A DNA stretch of 64,000 bases, taken from contig JBBDHG010000011.1 in the NCBI GenBank assembly GCA_037951165.1, positions 452,501 to 516,500 of the forward strand, read 5' to 3'. The stretch comes from Lophius americanus (taxonomy: Eukaryota; Chordata; Actinopteri; Lophiiformes; Lophiidae). The notes below the pieces were generated by a model. It was not told where the DNA came from and ran no database searches. It was given only the letters and a program-made list of their open reading frames with translations. Positions 13,231-24,995 of this stretch are shown here, piece after piece (positions within the stretch are counted from its first letter, which is position 1; each line of letters begins with the position of its first letter). The position numbers and the translations under genes are program-made.

Positions 13231-13300
13231 TTGACATCTGGTGTCCCCCATGGCTCCAGCCTCGGCCCCTTCCTCTTTTGCATATACATCCTGTCATATT
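13231..13300 (+). pseudogene. LINE reverse-transcriptase fragment
   Basis: 13231-13293 reads LTSGVPHGSSLGPFLFCIYIL on the plus strand. This matches the TSGVPQGS.LGPLLF.IYI segment of fish L2/Rex-type LINE reverse transcriptase. Flanks are not open in the same frame, so this is a relic. It may belong with the piece at 15.2 kb, which follows in the correct order but 2 kb away. Confidence 0.8.
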
Positions 13301-14104
13301 ATAAATGTTCAGTCACATTTTCCGTGAGAAATAGAGACTCCAAATGTACTCAACCAAGAGAAAACCAAACTATTGAGGGATGATAGTTAGCATTTAGCCC
13401 AGATTGTACATCCATGGGTTTTACACACAATTCAAAAAAGAGGTATTTTCAATGACAGCTCGTTTCCTTTAAGGGGCAAAAATTGTCGGGAATGTGTCAC
13501 AAACTTAAATCTTCATGAGAACTGCTATATTTTTAATGAAGCGCGTTTAATTAAATAAGCTCATTTTGTAAGATGAATAATTCATGGCTCACTGGAGGGG
13601 CAAGAGTGCATCTGTTGGCAAGGTTAGATTAGAAATCAAAGGGAAAGACACGCATTCCTGATGCAACATGTGTGTGTGTGCGTGTGTTTCTGGGTGTCTT
13701 ATAAGTGTCTCAATGCATTTCCTGCATAATCAGCACTATATGGAATAAATTATACTTTTCGCCAAAGCTTCAAACACACATGTTGATGTTTTTCTGAGGA
13801 GTGGCGGTCTGCATGTTGCAGCCCAGCATCCTTCCGTCCCCGGTGAATCCTTTTAACCCTTATGATGATACATCAAATGGCAATCTCCCCAGCAAAGCAG
13901 AGACCACGGCTGCGTTTAGACAAATCTCTGCAGACATTTTAGAGAAGGGTCATGTGACCATGGGTCTGGAAAGTTCGGGGTTTTTGGCGCAAAAAAGAAG
14001 ATTTCTTCCTCCGCGGCAACTTTGCAGAGCCGTTTTTTTCTTCCCTTGCTGCTGCCGTTTCCTGGCTGCACAATAGAGTCTGAGACCCCAACCAGGATAA
14101 TTGT

Positions 14105-14132
14105 CACTTATCAACAATACCGTTGATAAGTG
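14105..14132. other. perfect 11-bp hairpin, 6-nt loop
   Basis: CACTTATCAAC, loop AATACC, then GTTGATAAGTG. The arms are exactly complementary. Function unknown; no U-run or gene end is next to it. Confidence 0.8.
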
Positions 14133-14399
14133 GTCCTGGATTTCGGGTTACATGATTGGCGACTGCAGAGTGACTGCGGAAGTTCCTCCAAAAGTTTGCT
14201 TCATCTGGAATTATATTCTCTCAGGAATAAAAAGTGTTTTTTACTAATGATTTTTTTTTTTTTTTGGTCCTTCCATGTTATCGTTGACGGTAGCCTGCTA
14301 TTACTTTCTGTGTTTGGTCCGGAAGACCAAATGAAACAAATCGAAACGTTTCAGTTTGATTTCGGACTGACACCGCTTCATTTTAAGGATTCCTAGGCC

Positions 14400-14520
14400 A
14401 GATGAGGATTATAATCCCTCCAGTCAATTCCGGATTTATTGGGTCTCCTCCCGATTGTTTGTGCCGGAGGCATCCTGAACGTCTGGTCCGGATTCAACGG
14501 CTCCTTTTCGACGCCACACA
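14400..14520 (+). mobile_element. non-LTR retroelement fragment
   Basis: Contains AATCCCTCCAGTCAATTCCG, GGGTCTCCTCCCG, CCGGAGGCATCCTGAACG and CAACGGCTCC. These follow the order of a very common fish repeat (ATCCCTCCAGCGTGTCCTGG..., GGAGGCATCCTGACCAGATG..., CAACTGGCTCC) that I know from many teleost sequences. The family name is not assigned. Related fragments are at 18.34 and 44.85 kb. Confidence 0.6.
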
Positions 14521-15204
14521 TCAGCAATGAAAGACACAGCGAGGTTGTTTTGTGGCTGGGTTTGAATAAACCCTTTATGTTATTTAACCATCGCTCATTT
14601 AGATTTAAATGATGCCTTACTAACTTCACTCCCGCCGTCAGACTGTAAGAGTCACATGTAAGCAGCGTATGTGTCATCCAGAAAAGACGATTCCCCTATC
14701 AGTCAGTCGAAGACTTCAATTACAAGGGACGCATGTAATCAAGTGTCTTTTCCTGCTGGTTATCTCGGCAAAATGGTGGAGAAGTGCCTTTAAAGGAAGA
14801 TGTCTGTGTGTGTCAGCGATGCGGAGAGAAGACGCCGTCGGCAACAAGTGCTCAACGGCGGGATGTAGCAGCCGGAGCGACACAAGCGCCTTCACAGGGC
14901 GGAGGACCGCTCAGCCGATGCCCATTGATTCCAATGCTTTTAGAAAGTTAATTATATGTCCTGACATAGTGGGCCACTTTTGAATCAGCCGATAAATCAC
15001 TCCACATCAACCGGACACAACCACCTGGACGAGACCGTGTGGTGCAGGAGAAACGCTACGTTATCCGCCCCACCGATGGTGTAGTTGATTCAACAGTCCG
15101 ACGGCACGTAGACAAGATGACGCGTCAACACCTGACCTTAACCCTCCTAAAGATCTCATCATGCATGTTCTACTAAACCTGAACCATGAGTCCAGTTGCT
15201 CAAC

Positions 15205-15310
15205 CCCGTGTTTCATTTTGGGATGTGTTTTAATCGGCATATTTACAAATGATTACATTAAAAACACATTTATACGCCGATGACACAGCGATTTACACGG
15301 CCTTATATCA
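15205..15310 (+). pseudogene. LINE reverse-transcriptase fragment with YADD
   Basis: 15215-15253 reads ILGCVLIGIFTND (family: ILGPLLFSIYIND). After a frame shift, 15267-15299 reads HLYADDTAIYT. YADD (15273-15284) is the catalytic core of reverse transcriptase. The frame shift between the two parts and the stops around them show a dead L2/Rex-like element. Confidence 0.8.
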
Positions 15311-15464
15311 GTGCTTCCGACTGGATTCCAGTCTTCTCAAAGGTTAAAGTCCACTGAGTTTCGGTGATTCAGCTTTGCACTTTATTCCCTATTCTCTGAG
15401 AAAACGTAACATGATCCAGAAGATTAGGAGGAATTTGGCATGAGGGACATCGACGTGAAGCAAA

Positions 15465-15575
15465 GTCATCATGGCGACATCATCATAGTTGGTGTGATGA
15501 TGTCATCATGGTGACATCATCATAGTTGGTGCGATGATGTCATCATGGTGACATCATCATAGTTGGTGTGATGAC
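15465..15575. repeat. 37-bp tandem repeat, 3 copies
   Basis: The unit begins GTCATCATGGTGACATCATC and continues ATAGTTGGTGTGATGAT. The three copies are nearly identical (C/T changes only). Each junction makes TGATGTCATCA, a near-palindrome one base from a CRE/ATF-type site. Confidence 0.9.
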
Positions 15576-18329
15576 ATATTGAATCATTTCCACACAAGAC
15601 CATTATTTCCCTTAGAAGCTTCAATGCTGGCAGATATTGCAGAGACGACTCTTACGAGAGAGAAAAGTATTTTCTAATAGACCCTGGCGCTGGCGGAGGC
15701 ATTCACGCTCTTTGTTATGGTGACTCTTCCTCAAATAGTTTACTCCATCATCTTCCTCCCCTTCCCTTGTCTCTGTTTATGCGTCTCTGGGCGTAGCTGC
15801 ACAAGGCGCGAGTGATTTATATGATATTTAACCATTTCTCTGTAAACATTTAGTCACCTTATGGAACAATTTGTTCTAATGGAGCGCCTGCACTGATACA
15901 TGATATTAACAGCATTAATATTTAATGACAATGGCATTATTTACATTCTGCTACTAAAGAATACAGCCGGTCATTGAAGACGAGGGAATAATCGTCATCT
16001 CCAAATGAAAACCTCTCAGATATTGTTGTACTACAGGACCAGGTCCAAAACCAGGACAACATGTCCCTCGTCAACGGGTCCATCCACAGTGAGTGAAGCC
16101 AGTCAACACGCCAAATGTGTCTCAAAGTTACCAAATCAGTGGATTGACTACGCCTCAAACACAAAGGTACAATGTTCCGTCCGTTAGACATTCTGAGAAA
16201 TTCATAACCTTTCTTTTAACCTGAAGACAGATCCGGAAGGGCAGGCTGTCAATCAACACACCTGATTCTATTCTCCAATCAACCTCTGCAGAACCTGGTT
16301 TATCCCTCTGCTCTTCATCACGTCCTTCTGTCAACGTTTACCACAGATCTACAGGCACTTTATTCTGACTAAAGACATTTCATTTCATTTCATTTCCTTT
16401 CCTGCCATGTCCTGTGATGTCCTGTCATATCCTTTCCTGTCCTGTCATGTCCTTTCCTGTCCTGTCATGTCCTTTCCAATCCTGCCCTGAGTCTGAAAAT
16501 GCTGAATGTGGAGAACCGGTTCCAGAGTGTAATCTTTTCAGAACGCTTCTGTTACTAATGCTGTATAAACTGTCAAAATGTCATTCCTGTGAAAACTGTG
16601 ATGACATTTAACCCGACAGGGATCAACATCAAAAACTACAGCGGACTCTCGTTCGCTGCTGACTTTGAAAAGTCACGCTGCCAAGTACCGGCCAGGCAGC
16701 CGGACTACTGTAAGAACTGTTTTCACAACATTGTCATATGAGAACAGAACTACTTTAAAAAAATGCATCTGGCCTATTACTGTCTAACTTCTGCAATTAA
16801 ACTTTCTCACATTTCTCCAGAGTCTGAGTCCAGGTCTTTGGTCAGGATCTTTGAATCGACCTCAACCCTCTAATCGCTCTCGACTTAATGGTACCACATA
16901 AATCAATAGAAATGAGAATAATATACTTCCTCCCTAAATAGCTTTACGAAAAACAATCACCTAATCTTTCATGCGAGGAAGACGTCGCAGGATTCAGTCC
17001 AGTATCATAATTAAGCTAACTCAGCAGAAAGTGGATCGGATGTTATAAAGGTGAGATTTTTATAACTACTACTAACTTGTACTTTCATACGTGCATCCTG
17101 AATCAGACACGTATCTGATACCTGTGGATGTGATTCAGATCAGAACTCGGGTGTTTTTTCTCCCACTGAGCTAAAACAGTCCAAATCAACTTTTCCTTGA
17201 TTCACGTCAAATATTGATCCGCAAGAACATCTTAATAACTTTTAATCATCTTGACAGGCGTGTAAGTGTGATTTACTTTGGCAGTAAACTCTTTTCTGAT
17301 TCTGATTCTGATTCTGAACTCATAAGATCGGGTTTAAGAGCTTCTCAATCTCGTTTGGCGTCCAGCCGTGACTCTGTATGGAAACCTTTTTGATCTTTGT
17401 TGCTGTTCCCATCATTTGAACTTCCCTGGTATTTTTTTTTTTTTTAGAATTATTTGATTAAATCATTTGAAGTTTTTGCATAAGATTAAACGGGTTTAGT
17501 TCAGCATTAAGCAATTATTCTGGGCTTAATAAAAAACCCATTTAATGATTGATAAAATTCTTTCAAGGCTTTTTAAGTTCAGTCAAAAAGTTATTTTTTA
17601 GATGTTATAACTTAAAAAAGTAAAAATAAAAATAAAAACAACCTTTGGAAATTGTGCAGCAAATCATAAAAGTTCAGACTTTCCTGATGATAATTCTCTT
17701 ATTTGAAGCCTTGAGTAAGTATACGCCTTTCTAAATGACTTCCAAAAACCTTCTTCAAAGACGATGTTATTCCAGTTGTTCCCTTCTGATTGTACAAACC
17801 CACCCGTCAACGGGAGCGTGAGATAATTACACACTTTCAATTTCTTTTCCCCTCGCTTCACCAAGCACCTCTTCAGCCTGAAAACAGGGCTGGGAAGGAC
17901 TTTTCTTCATCCATTTCAATCAGCTGTGCTCAGACACGACCGCTGGTGCAACAGAAAACGCACCGCTGAAGTGCTGATGGAAGGCGTTCGAGGCTACGTG
18001 GACCAACTGTCCGTCAGAAGAATCCTCCATGTCATCGTCACTGCTTCAGGAAACGTGTCATCAGCAGAGAAACTCACAGCGCTCAGCTTCTCGCTGCTGC
18101 TCCTTCAAATATCCTCAACACTCTGTACCTTTCAAAGTAAAGCGGGCGTTTTCCCAAACGTTTGCATGAACACGTTTTTCAGTTCTGCATGTGAGAAATT
18201 TGAGATTTGAAGTGGAGTCTGAGACTTATTCAAAATTTCGACTCAAGCAGTCCTTCAACCTTTTGGTTAATAAATAATAAAAAATAAATGCAGGTGAGTC
18301 TAAAAACTGCTGCCAGGAAGGGTATTCGA
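15576..18329. other. no gene seen; short tandem words
   Basis: 16376-16490 is a degenerate array of CATTTC and then TCCTGTCATGTCCTTTCC words. A short (TGATTC)n lies near 17296. Other sequence is unique and shows no supported coding region. Confidence 0.5.
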
Positions 18330-18485
18330 AACATCCTCCTCCCCAGCAACACCCACCTGCTCATCCTGGGGGATCCCGAAGTGGGATGACCCAGATGAGA
18401 TATAAAGTCCCTCCAGTGAGTTCTGGGTCCAAACCGGGTTTACCTCTCAGTTCTCCCCAGTCAGAACTCACTACACATAGTAACC
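18330..18485 (+). mobile_element. non-LTR retroelement fragment
   Basis: CACCTGCTCATCCTGGGGGA, GATATAAAGTCCCTCCAGTG and GTTCTGGGTCCAAACCGGG, then TCAGTTCTCCCCAGT, match in order the common fish repeat also seen at 14.4 kb (same orientation). Diverged and incomplete. Confidence 0.55.
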
Positions 18486-18599
18486 GTTACAAAGTTACTT
18501 ACTCTGAAAATAAATTCTTCTTCCTCTCCTATCTGTCCACAGACACCGAGGTTATTAAAAATGATAGCTGTGGAGCTATTTTAAGTTTATAATGTCCCC

Positions 18600-18870
18600 G
18601 AAAAGTATTTTACTTTAATGTTTCATATTTGACTCAGTATAAACATTTTTAGGACATTACTTCCTGCTCCTCGCTCTCATTTAGACCAAATTTCTTCACA
18701 TGAAGGGACTCGAGGAGATCTATCTTGTGCACCTCATATTTTACTCTAAAACTTTTACAGTTTTTTCTGACATGACTTTTAGTTTGAAGAGGTCAACCAT
18801 GGGGATTGCTTGTACAACGCAGGAGATTGGGGGCTTTCCCTGGATACAGCCTTGCTGTCAGGGACAACCA
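18600..18870 (-). repeat. unnamed dispersed repeat, copy 4 (reverse)
   Basis: Reverse orientation. Shares TATTTTACTCTAA, a GACATGACTTTTAGTTTGAA segment, GGATTGCTTGTACAACGC, GGAGATTGGGGGCTTTCCC and CTTGCTGTCAGGGAC with the other copies (10.6, 45.2 and 56.1 kb). Confidence 0.75.
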
Positions 18871-19519
18871 GCTTAAATAAGGTTTAAGTCTGTAATTGAG
18901 AACAGGCAGTTGGTCGTATTTCAAGAATGTCGTAGAACAGCCTCCTCACCCGATCCAGTGAGGAGAGAAGAGGAAAGGAGGATGATAAATCTGACAAAAC
19001 TGTGAGGTGGAGGAGGAACAAAAAACGTCAGCAGACAGAAAAGCGAGGGAGTTATCTCAAATTGTAGTCGTTCGGCACTTTACTCTTACTTTCCTGGACT
19101 ACAATGATCTACTGGAGAATCATCTGTCGACGCTTTCCTCTCAACCTGCACATCCATCACAAACAGGAAGTAAGAAGCCAGGAAGGACAAAAACGCCAAT
19201 CTCCACACAAACACCATCTCACGCCGCAGAGAAGGACTGATCGGACCATTTCTAGTTTGTTTTAATTAACTGACCTTGAAGGTTTTCCCCTGGAGCCGGA
19301 GTTTGATGGAATAATTTAATGGGCTGAAATTTTCCCTTTGAATTATTCACATTGCTTTAAATCTGCTTTCATTCTGAATATATGACATGGTGGTGAAAAG
19401 GGAATTTATTGAGATTTTTCCTGATTTTCCTGACGATTCATGCAGCATGGCATGATATTTATTCGGGTTATTATTCCATAATATCCCATAATATATATAT
19501 GAATCGAATCAAAGAGGAC

Positions 19520-19855
19520 TCACTTATATTTAGTATATTTTACCCCTTTAATTCAAATTTTACTCACTAAGGGAAGATTTTATTGAATTTTCTAAAAAAC
19601 CTTGTTATCCTGACATAAATTCCTAACCGTTGACAAGATTAAGTCCAGATCCGGTTCATATGAATCCATTCTGGGAGGTTTATATTGTATTTATCATATT
19701 CTACTCCAATAGTTCATGTTTTACTCACTAGGGGGATTTTTTCTTTGAAAATGATTTTTTATTTTTTTTTCAGACATAAATATTAATTTTCATTTTGAAT
19801 TTGAGGAGTTCAATCAGGGGTTTGGGGATATGCCCTTGCTGTCGGGGTGAAAGTG
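19520..19855 (-). repeat. unnamed dispersed repeat, copy 5 (reverse)
   Basis: Reverse orientation, with the TTTTACTCACTA(A/G)GGG module twice (near 19558 and 19720). Also ATATGAATCCATTCTGGGAG, TTGAGGAGTTCAATC, GGGGATATGCCCTTGCTGTC and GGGG. Same end as copy 4. Confidence 0.75.
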
Positions 19856-22377
19856 CAGGCTCAGTTATTTATTATTTCACTTATATATTGGGTGAGGTAA
19901 TCTGAAAAATCTTGTCATCTGATCATTTGAGGAAAAGGAATTAACTCAAGGAAGTATACACACGGGTTTATTTCAGACGGATCTGTTATAAGAGAGAATA
20001 AAATAAAACGGATTATATACTGTAAGCACATCTAAATTAAACTCAGCACAATTATACATAGATCCTAGGCTTTAAAAAAAAATAGTTCAATCCAAAACTA
20101 AGATACCCGTGTATAAAATGGTTATTAAACTGAAAAAAGACAAAACTTTGAAGGTCCGTCACAGTTCTTTCACCCACTTCACGCTGAATTGCCGGTTCAT
20201 CCTCTTCCTCTTCGATCTCTCACAGGGTGGAGGGGTGATGTTGCAAAAGACTTCACAGCCAATGAGGATGTCAGACCCTGCCGAATTAACCCTCAGGCTT
20301 GAAACGGAGATTTACTTGGCTTAGAGCCATCTTTATTTGTGCCCCGGTTTTTGTGTGGGCACGGCCGAGTGACCTCTCATCTGCTGTTGCTGGTTCTGGT
20401 GGGGATGTCAGCGGGAGCAGAACACGATGACAGCCCCTTTAACCGAGCATCAAACTATCCAGCAGGGTGAACATGGTAAAATACACACCAGCTGTTCACA
20501 TGGATGCAAGACACGTCTATTCAGAATCTACTCTAATGAGTACTTGATTACTTTCTCCAGAAAAAGAAAGAGGTCTTAAAAAAATCTAATATATATACAT
20601 ATGCTTGTATGTGCGTGGACGTTGGTTTGTTGTACATGTGTGCGTATGAGAAAGGGAGAAATGCAAATATGAACGAAATAAATCAAAATCAAATCACGGA
20701 ATCCAAAGATATGACATAAATCTTAAGTATTAAAAGTGAGGTTATAAATAGTTTATTAACAAATACAATCTTTTTGACTGTTGTTTGCATTTGGGTTTTC
20801 GAACTCAAACCTTAACAGAACGATCTGACCCAAGAATGGACCCAGCAAACTTAAACTCCATACAGAGGCCCCCGCTGATCGAGGCAAAATGCTGAAAAGT
20901 AAATGAACATAGAACTAAACCTTTAAAACGAAACAGAAAACACAAGTTTAAACCTACAACAATCAAACTACAAAATAAAAACCAATCCAAAGAAACACTG
21001 GGAATTTCCCAGGAATATAATAACTACTAATGTGTGGAAATGAAGCTCTGTCTGTCTTCAATCAGGTAGACTACCCCTTTGCACACTCGGGCCACAGTTA
21101 CCGATCATACCACTCCCTCATTCTCACCTTCCCCCTCTGCGCAGTCTCAATTACCTGCTTCACAGTCTGGGGCGTCACTTGATGTCGGCTCTGCTCCTCA
21201 TCGGGCCGCATTCATCCAATCATGTTGACTCACCTTCATCGTCAACTCTCTGCTGCCGTTTGTAAAATAAAGTTCTCCCAATTCATCTAGTTTCTTCGTG
21301 CTGCTGGTGCACTTAACCTCCACCTCCCCATCTCCACCCAATCCTTGCAGATCCATCAGATTCATGAGTCATTACTTATAGCAGAGTCATCAGCCACCGC
21401 CACCAATATCCAGACGCACCTGCTGCCGCTCAGGGCAGATACCCTTGAATCACAGTCTCCCTGAGAGAGGAAGACTCTCCCACAGAGAGTCTGGGTAATA
21501 GACACTATGTTTCTTCATTCCCTGTCTCGTCTGTTTGAAATGGATCTAGTGAGGCCGCAATAAATTCCAAGGAAAGCCGTGCAATGTTTTTTCCTTCGAT
21601 TCTCTGTTAGACGCTCTGATGTCCTGTAGATGTGTCTATTTGCAGTTGGGTAAATTGAGACTGAAATGAGATGAGATCTATTTCATGTCTGTCTTGCAAA
21701 AGTAAAAAACAGGTTTCTTGTTTTGTAAGAGCTTTGACAAGAAGTTCTTGATCTGCAAAGTTCAAATCTGTTAATATCTTTCCAGTTTTGCAGTTTGCTG
21801 ATGCAATCTGTTGATCGACACTAAAGGTCATCAGAAATCACTTCCTGTATTTAGTTCTAACCTTTTCATCCGACATGCAGCTTGTGTTTTTGTCTCAGTT
21901 ATGTTTTTTAGTTTTTGTGATTGTTGTTTACAAAAATGTTTGTTTTCTTCTAATCTCACTTCTATGAATTTGGAGATGTTGTTGGTGTTTGTTGCGTGAA
22001 GGGTCGTAAGGCAAAGCTTTCGTTTTACAGGTCCCTCTGTGTTCCAACCCCTCACTTAAGGTCATGGGCTCTGGGTAGTGACTGAAAGAAAGACATCAAG
22101 GATAAAAACACAAGATGAGCTTCCTTCCTAGGGGGGGCTGGGCTCGGGCATGTTCCCTCTCTTCAAATGGACCCCAACTGGACCTGGCATGAATAATGTG
22201 GGTGTGAATATACTTGACAGATTGTTCTTTCTTTAAAACCACTCACTGACGCCTGGTTCCACGAATCAAACACTTTAGCAGACTTGACAAAGTCCCAGCG
22301 CTATGTGTGAGTCTGGGTTTGATGCATCTTTTGAGCCTCCTTCCATATAAATGCTGACTGCCTGGTGTCTTCTAGCC
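19856..22377. other. no gene seen
   Basis: Mostly unique AT-rich sequence. The open frames (for example 21607-22055 on the minus strand) lack recognisable domains or splice-consistent neighbours. Confidence 0.5.
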
Positions 22378-22410
22378 CCCCCTCAGACGAACCCCCGTCG
22401 TCTGAGGGGG
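22378..22410. other. perfect 13-bp GC-rich hairpin, 7-nt loop
   Basis: CCCCCTCAGACGA, loop ACCCCCG, then TCGTCTGAGGGGG. Exact complementarity over 13 bp, 8-9 of them G/C pairs. It lies about 120 bp before the tandem-repeat block. Confidence 0.85.
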
Positions 22411-22529
22411 TCGTCGGTGGACCCCTGGGGAGCAGACTTGTAGAGCTTGATCATTAGTTGTTTATTTTTGCTGGCTTGACACAACGTCACTGACGCTAGA
22501 ATGTGGTAATGGGGGTCTCTGAGTAAAAC

Positions 22530-23415
22530 AAGAAGTATTGGTAGTAGTTGTAGTAGTAGATGTAGTAATAGTTGAAGGAGTAGTTGTGGGAGTAGATGTA
22601 GTAGTAGATGTAGTAATAGATGTAGGAGTAGATGTAGTTGGTGCAGCAGTAGTTATAGTAGTTGTAGTAGTAGATGTAGTAATAGTTGTAGGAGTAGATG
22701 AAGTAGTAGATGTAGTAGTAGATGTAGTAGTAGATGTAGTAATAGATGTAGGAGTAGATGTAGTTGGTGCAGCAGTAGTTATAGTAGTTGTAGTAGTAGA
22801 TGTAGTAATAGTTGTAGGAGTAGATGAAGTAGTAGATGTAGTAGTTGATGTAGTAGTAGATGTAGGAGTAGATATAGTTGGTGCAGCAGTAGTTATAGTA
22901 GTTGTAGTAGTAGATGTAGGAGTAGATATAGTTGGTGCAGCAGTAGTTATAGTAGTTGTAGTAGTACATGTAGTAATAGTTGTAGGAGTAGATGAAGTAG
23001 TAGATGTAGTAGTAGTTGTAGTAGTAATTTTAGTAAAACTTGTAGGAATAGTTGTAGGAGTAGATGTAGTAGTAGATGTAGTAATAGTTGTAGGAGTAGT
23101 ACAGTAGTAGATGTAGTAGTAGTTGTAGTAGTAATTGTAGTAATAGTTGTAGGAATAGTTGTAGGAGTAGATGTAGTAATAGTTGTAGGAGTAGTACAGT
23201 AGTAGATGTAGTAGTAGTTGTAGTAGTAATTGTAGTAATAGTTGTAGGAATAGTTGTAGGAGTAGATGTAGTAATAGTTGTAGGAGTAGATGTAGTTGGT
23301 GTAGCAGAGGTTGAAGGAGTAGTTGTTGTTGTATAACAGTAGTAGTAGTAAGTGCGTTTGTAGTAATAATAATAGTTATTTTTCAAGTACTAGTAGCAGC
23401 AGTAGTAGTTGTTGG
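22530..23415. repeat. (GTA)n-type array
   Basis: Trinucleotide-based array of GTAGTAGAT, GTAGTAATA and GTAGGAGTA words. Longer units recur: GTTGGTGCAGCAG at 22637, 22763, 22877 and 22931, and a 95-bp unit starting GTAGTACAGTAG at 23096 and 23191. The + strand has almost no C. Open frames of 118-189 codons on both strands are repeat by-products (poly-Val/Asp or poly-Tyr). Confidence 0.93.
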
Positions 23416-23439
23416 TGTTTTATAGAAGTAGTTGTTTTT

Positions 23440-24990
23440 TGTGAAGTAGTAGTAGTGGTAGTGTAGTGTAGTGTGGTAGTGTAGTGTGGTAGTGTGGTAG
23501 TGTGGTAGTGTAGTGTGGTAGTGTGGTAGTGTAGTGTGGTAGTGTAGTGTGGTAGTGTAGTGTGGTAGTGTAGTGTGATAGTTCGGTAGTGTAGTGTGGT
23601 AGTGTGGTAGTGTGGAAGTGTAGTGTGGTAGTGTGGTAGTGTAGTGTGGTAGTGTGGAAGTGTAGTGTAGTAGTGTAGTGTGGTAGTTTAGTGTGGTAGT
23701 GTAGTGTGGTAGTGTAGTGTGGTAGTGTGGTAGTGTAGTGTGATAGTTCGGTAGTGTAGTGTGGTAGTGTGGTAGTGTAGTGCGGTAGTGTGGTAGTGTA
23801 GTGTGGTAGTGTGGTAGTGTAGTGCGGTAGTGTGGTAGTGTAGTGTGGTAGTGTGGTAGTGTAGTGTGATAGTTCGGTAGTGTAGTGTGGTAGTGTAGTG
23901 TGGTAGTGTAATAGTGTGATAGTGTAGTAGTGTGGCATGGCAGTGTAGTGGTGTAGTGTAGTAGTGTAGTGTGGTAGTGTAGTGTGGTAGTGTGGTAGTG
24001 TGGTAGTGTAGTGTGGTAGTGTGGTAGTGTAGTGTGGTAGTGTAGTGTGGTAGTGTAGTGTGGTAGTGTAGTGTGATAGTTCGGTAGTGTAGTGTGGTAG
24101 TGTGGTAGTGTGGAAGTGTAGTGTGGTAGTGTGGTAGTGTAGTGTGGTAGTGTGGAAGTGTAGTGTAGTAGTGTAGTGTGGTAGTTTAGTGTGGTAGTGT
24201 AGTGTGGTAGTGTAGTGTGGTAGTGTGGTAGTGTAGTGTGATAGTTCGGTAGTGTAGTGTGGTAGTGTGGTAGTGTAGTGCGGTAGTGTGGTAGTGTAGT
24301 GTGGTAGTGTGGTAGTGTAGTGCGGTAGTGTGGTAGTGTAGTGTGGTAGTGTGGTAGTGTAGTGTGATAGTTCGGTAGTGTAGTGTGGTAGTGTAGTGTG
24401 GTAGTGTAATAGTGTGATAGTGTAGTAGTGTGGCATGGCAGTGTAGTGGTGTAGTGTAGTAGTGTAGTGTGGTAGAGTAGTGTGGTAGTGTAGTGTGGTA
24501 GTGTGATAGTGTAGTAGTGTAGTGTCGTAGTGTATTATGGTAGTGTAGTGTGGTAGTGTAGTAGTGTAGTGTGGTAGTGTAGTGTGGTAGTGTAGTGTGG
24601 TAGTGTAGTAGTGTGGTAGTGTAGTGTGGTAGTGTAGTAGTGTAGTGTAGTGTGGTAGTGTAGTAGTGTAGTGTAGTAGTGTAGTGTAGTAGTGTAGTGT
24701 GGTAGTGTAGTGTAGTGTAGTAGTGTAGTGTAGTAGTGTAGTGTGGTAGTGTAGTAGTGTAGTGTGGTAGTGTAGTGTGGTAGTGTGGTAGTGTAGTAGT
24801 GTAGTGTAGTGTAGTAGTGTAGTGTAGTGGTGTAGTGTGGTAGTGTAGTGTGGTAGTGTAGTGTAGTAGTGTAGTGTAGTGTAGTAGTGTAGTGTAGTGG
24901 TGTAGTGTGGTAGTGTAGTGTGGTAGTGTAGTGTAGTAGTGTAGTGTAGTGTAGTGTAGTGTAGTAGTGTGGTATGGTAGTGTATTTCTT
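23440..24990. repeat. GTAGTGTG-type array with 498-bp higher-order unit
   Basis: Short words GTAGTGTGGTAGTGTA fill the whole stretch. The landmark TGGCATGGCAGTG occurs at 23933 and 24431, 498 bp apart, and the preceding ~490 bp match almost base for base. From about 24470 to 24990 the words are shuffled without this order. Minus-strand open frames up to 338 codons (His/Tyr/Thr repeats) are by-products. Confidence 0.93.
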
Positions 24991-24995
24991 AGTGG

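Noticed and set aside
22496..23386. Poly-Tyr and poly-Val/Asp frames on both strands
   Set aside because: By-products of a GTA trinucleotide array; open on both strands in several frames.
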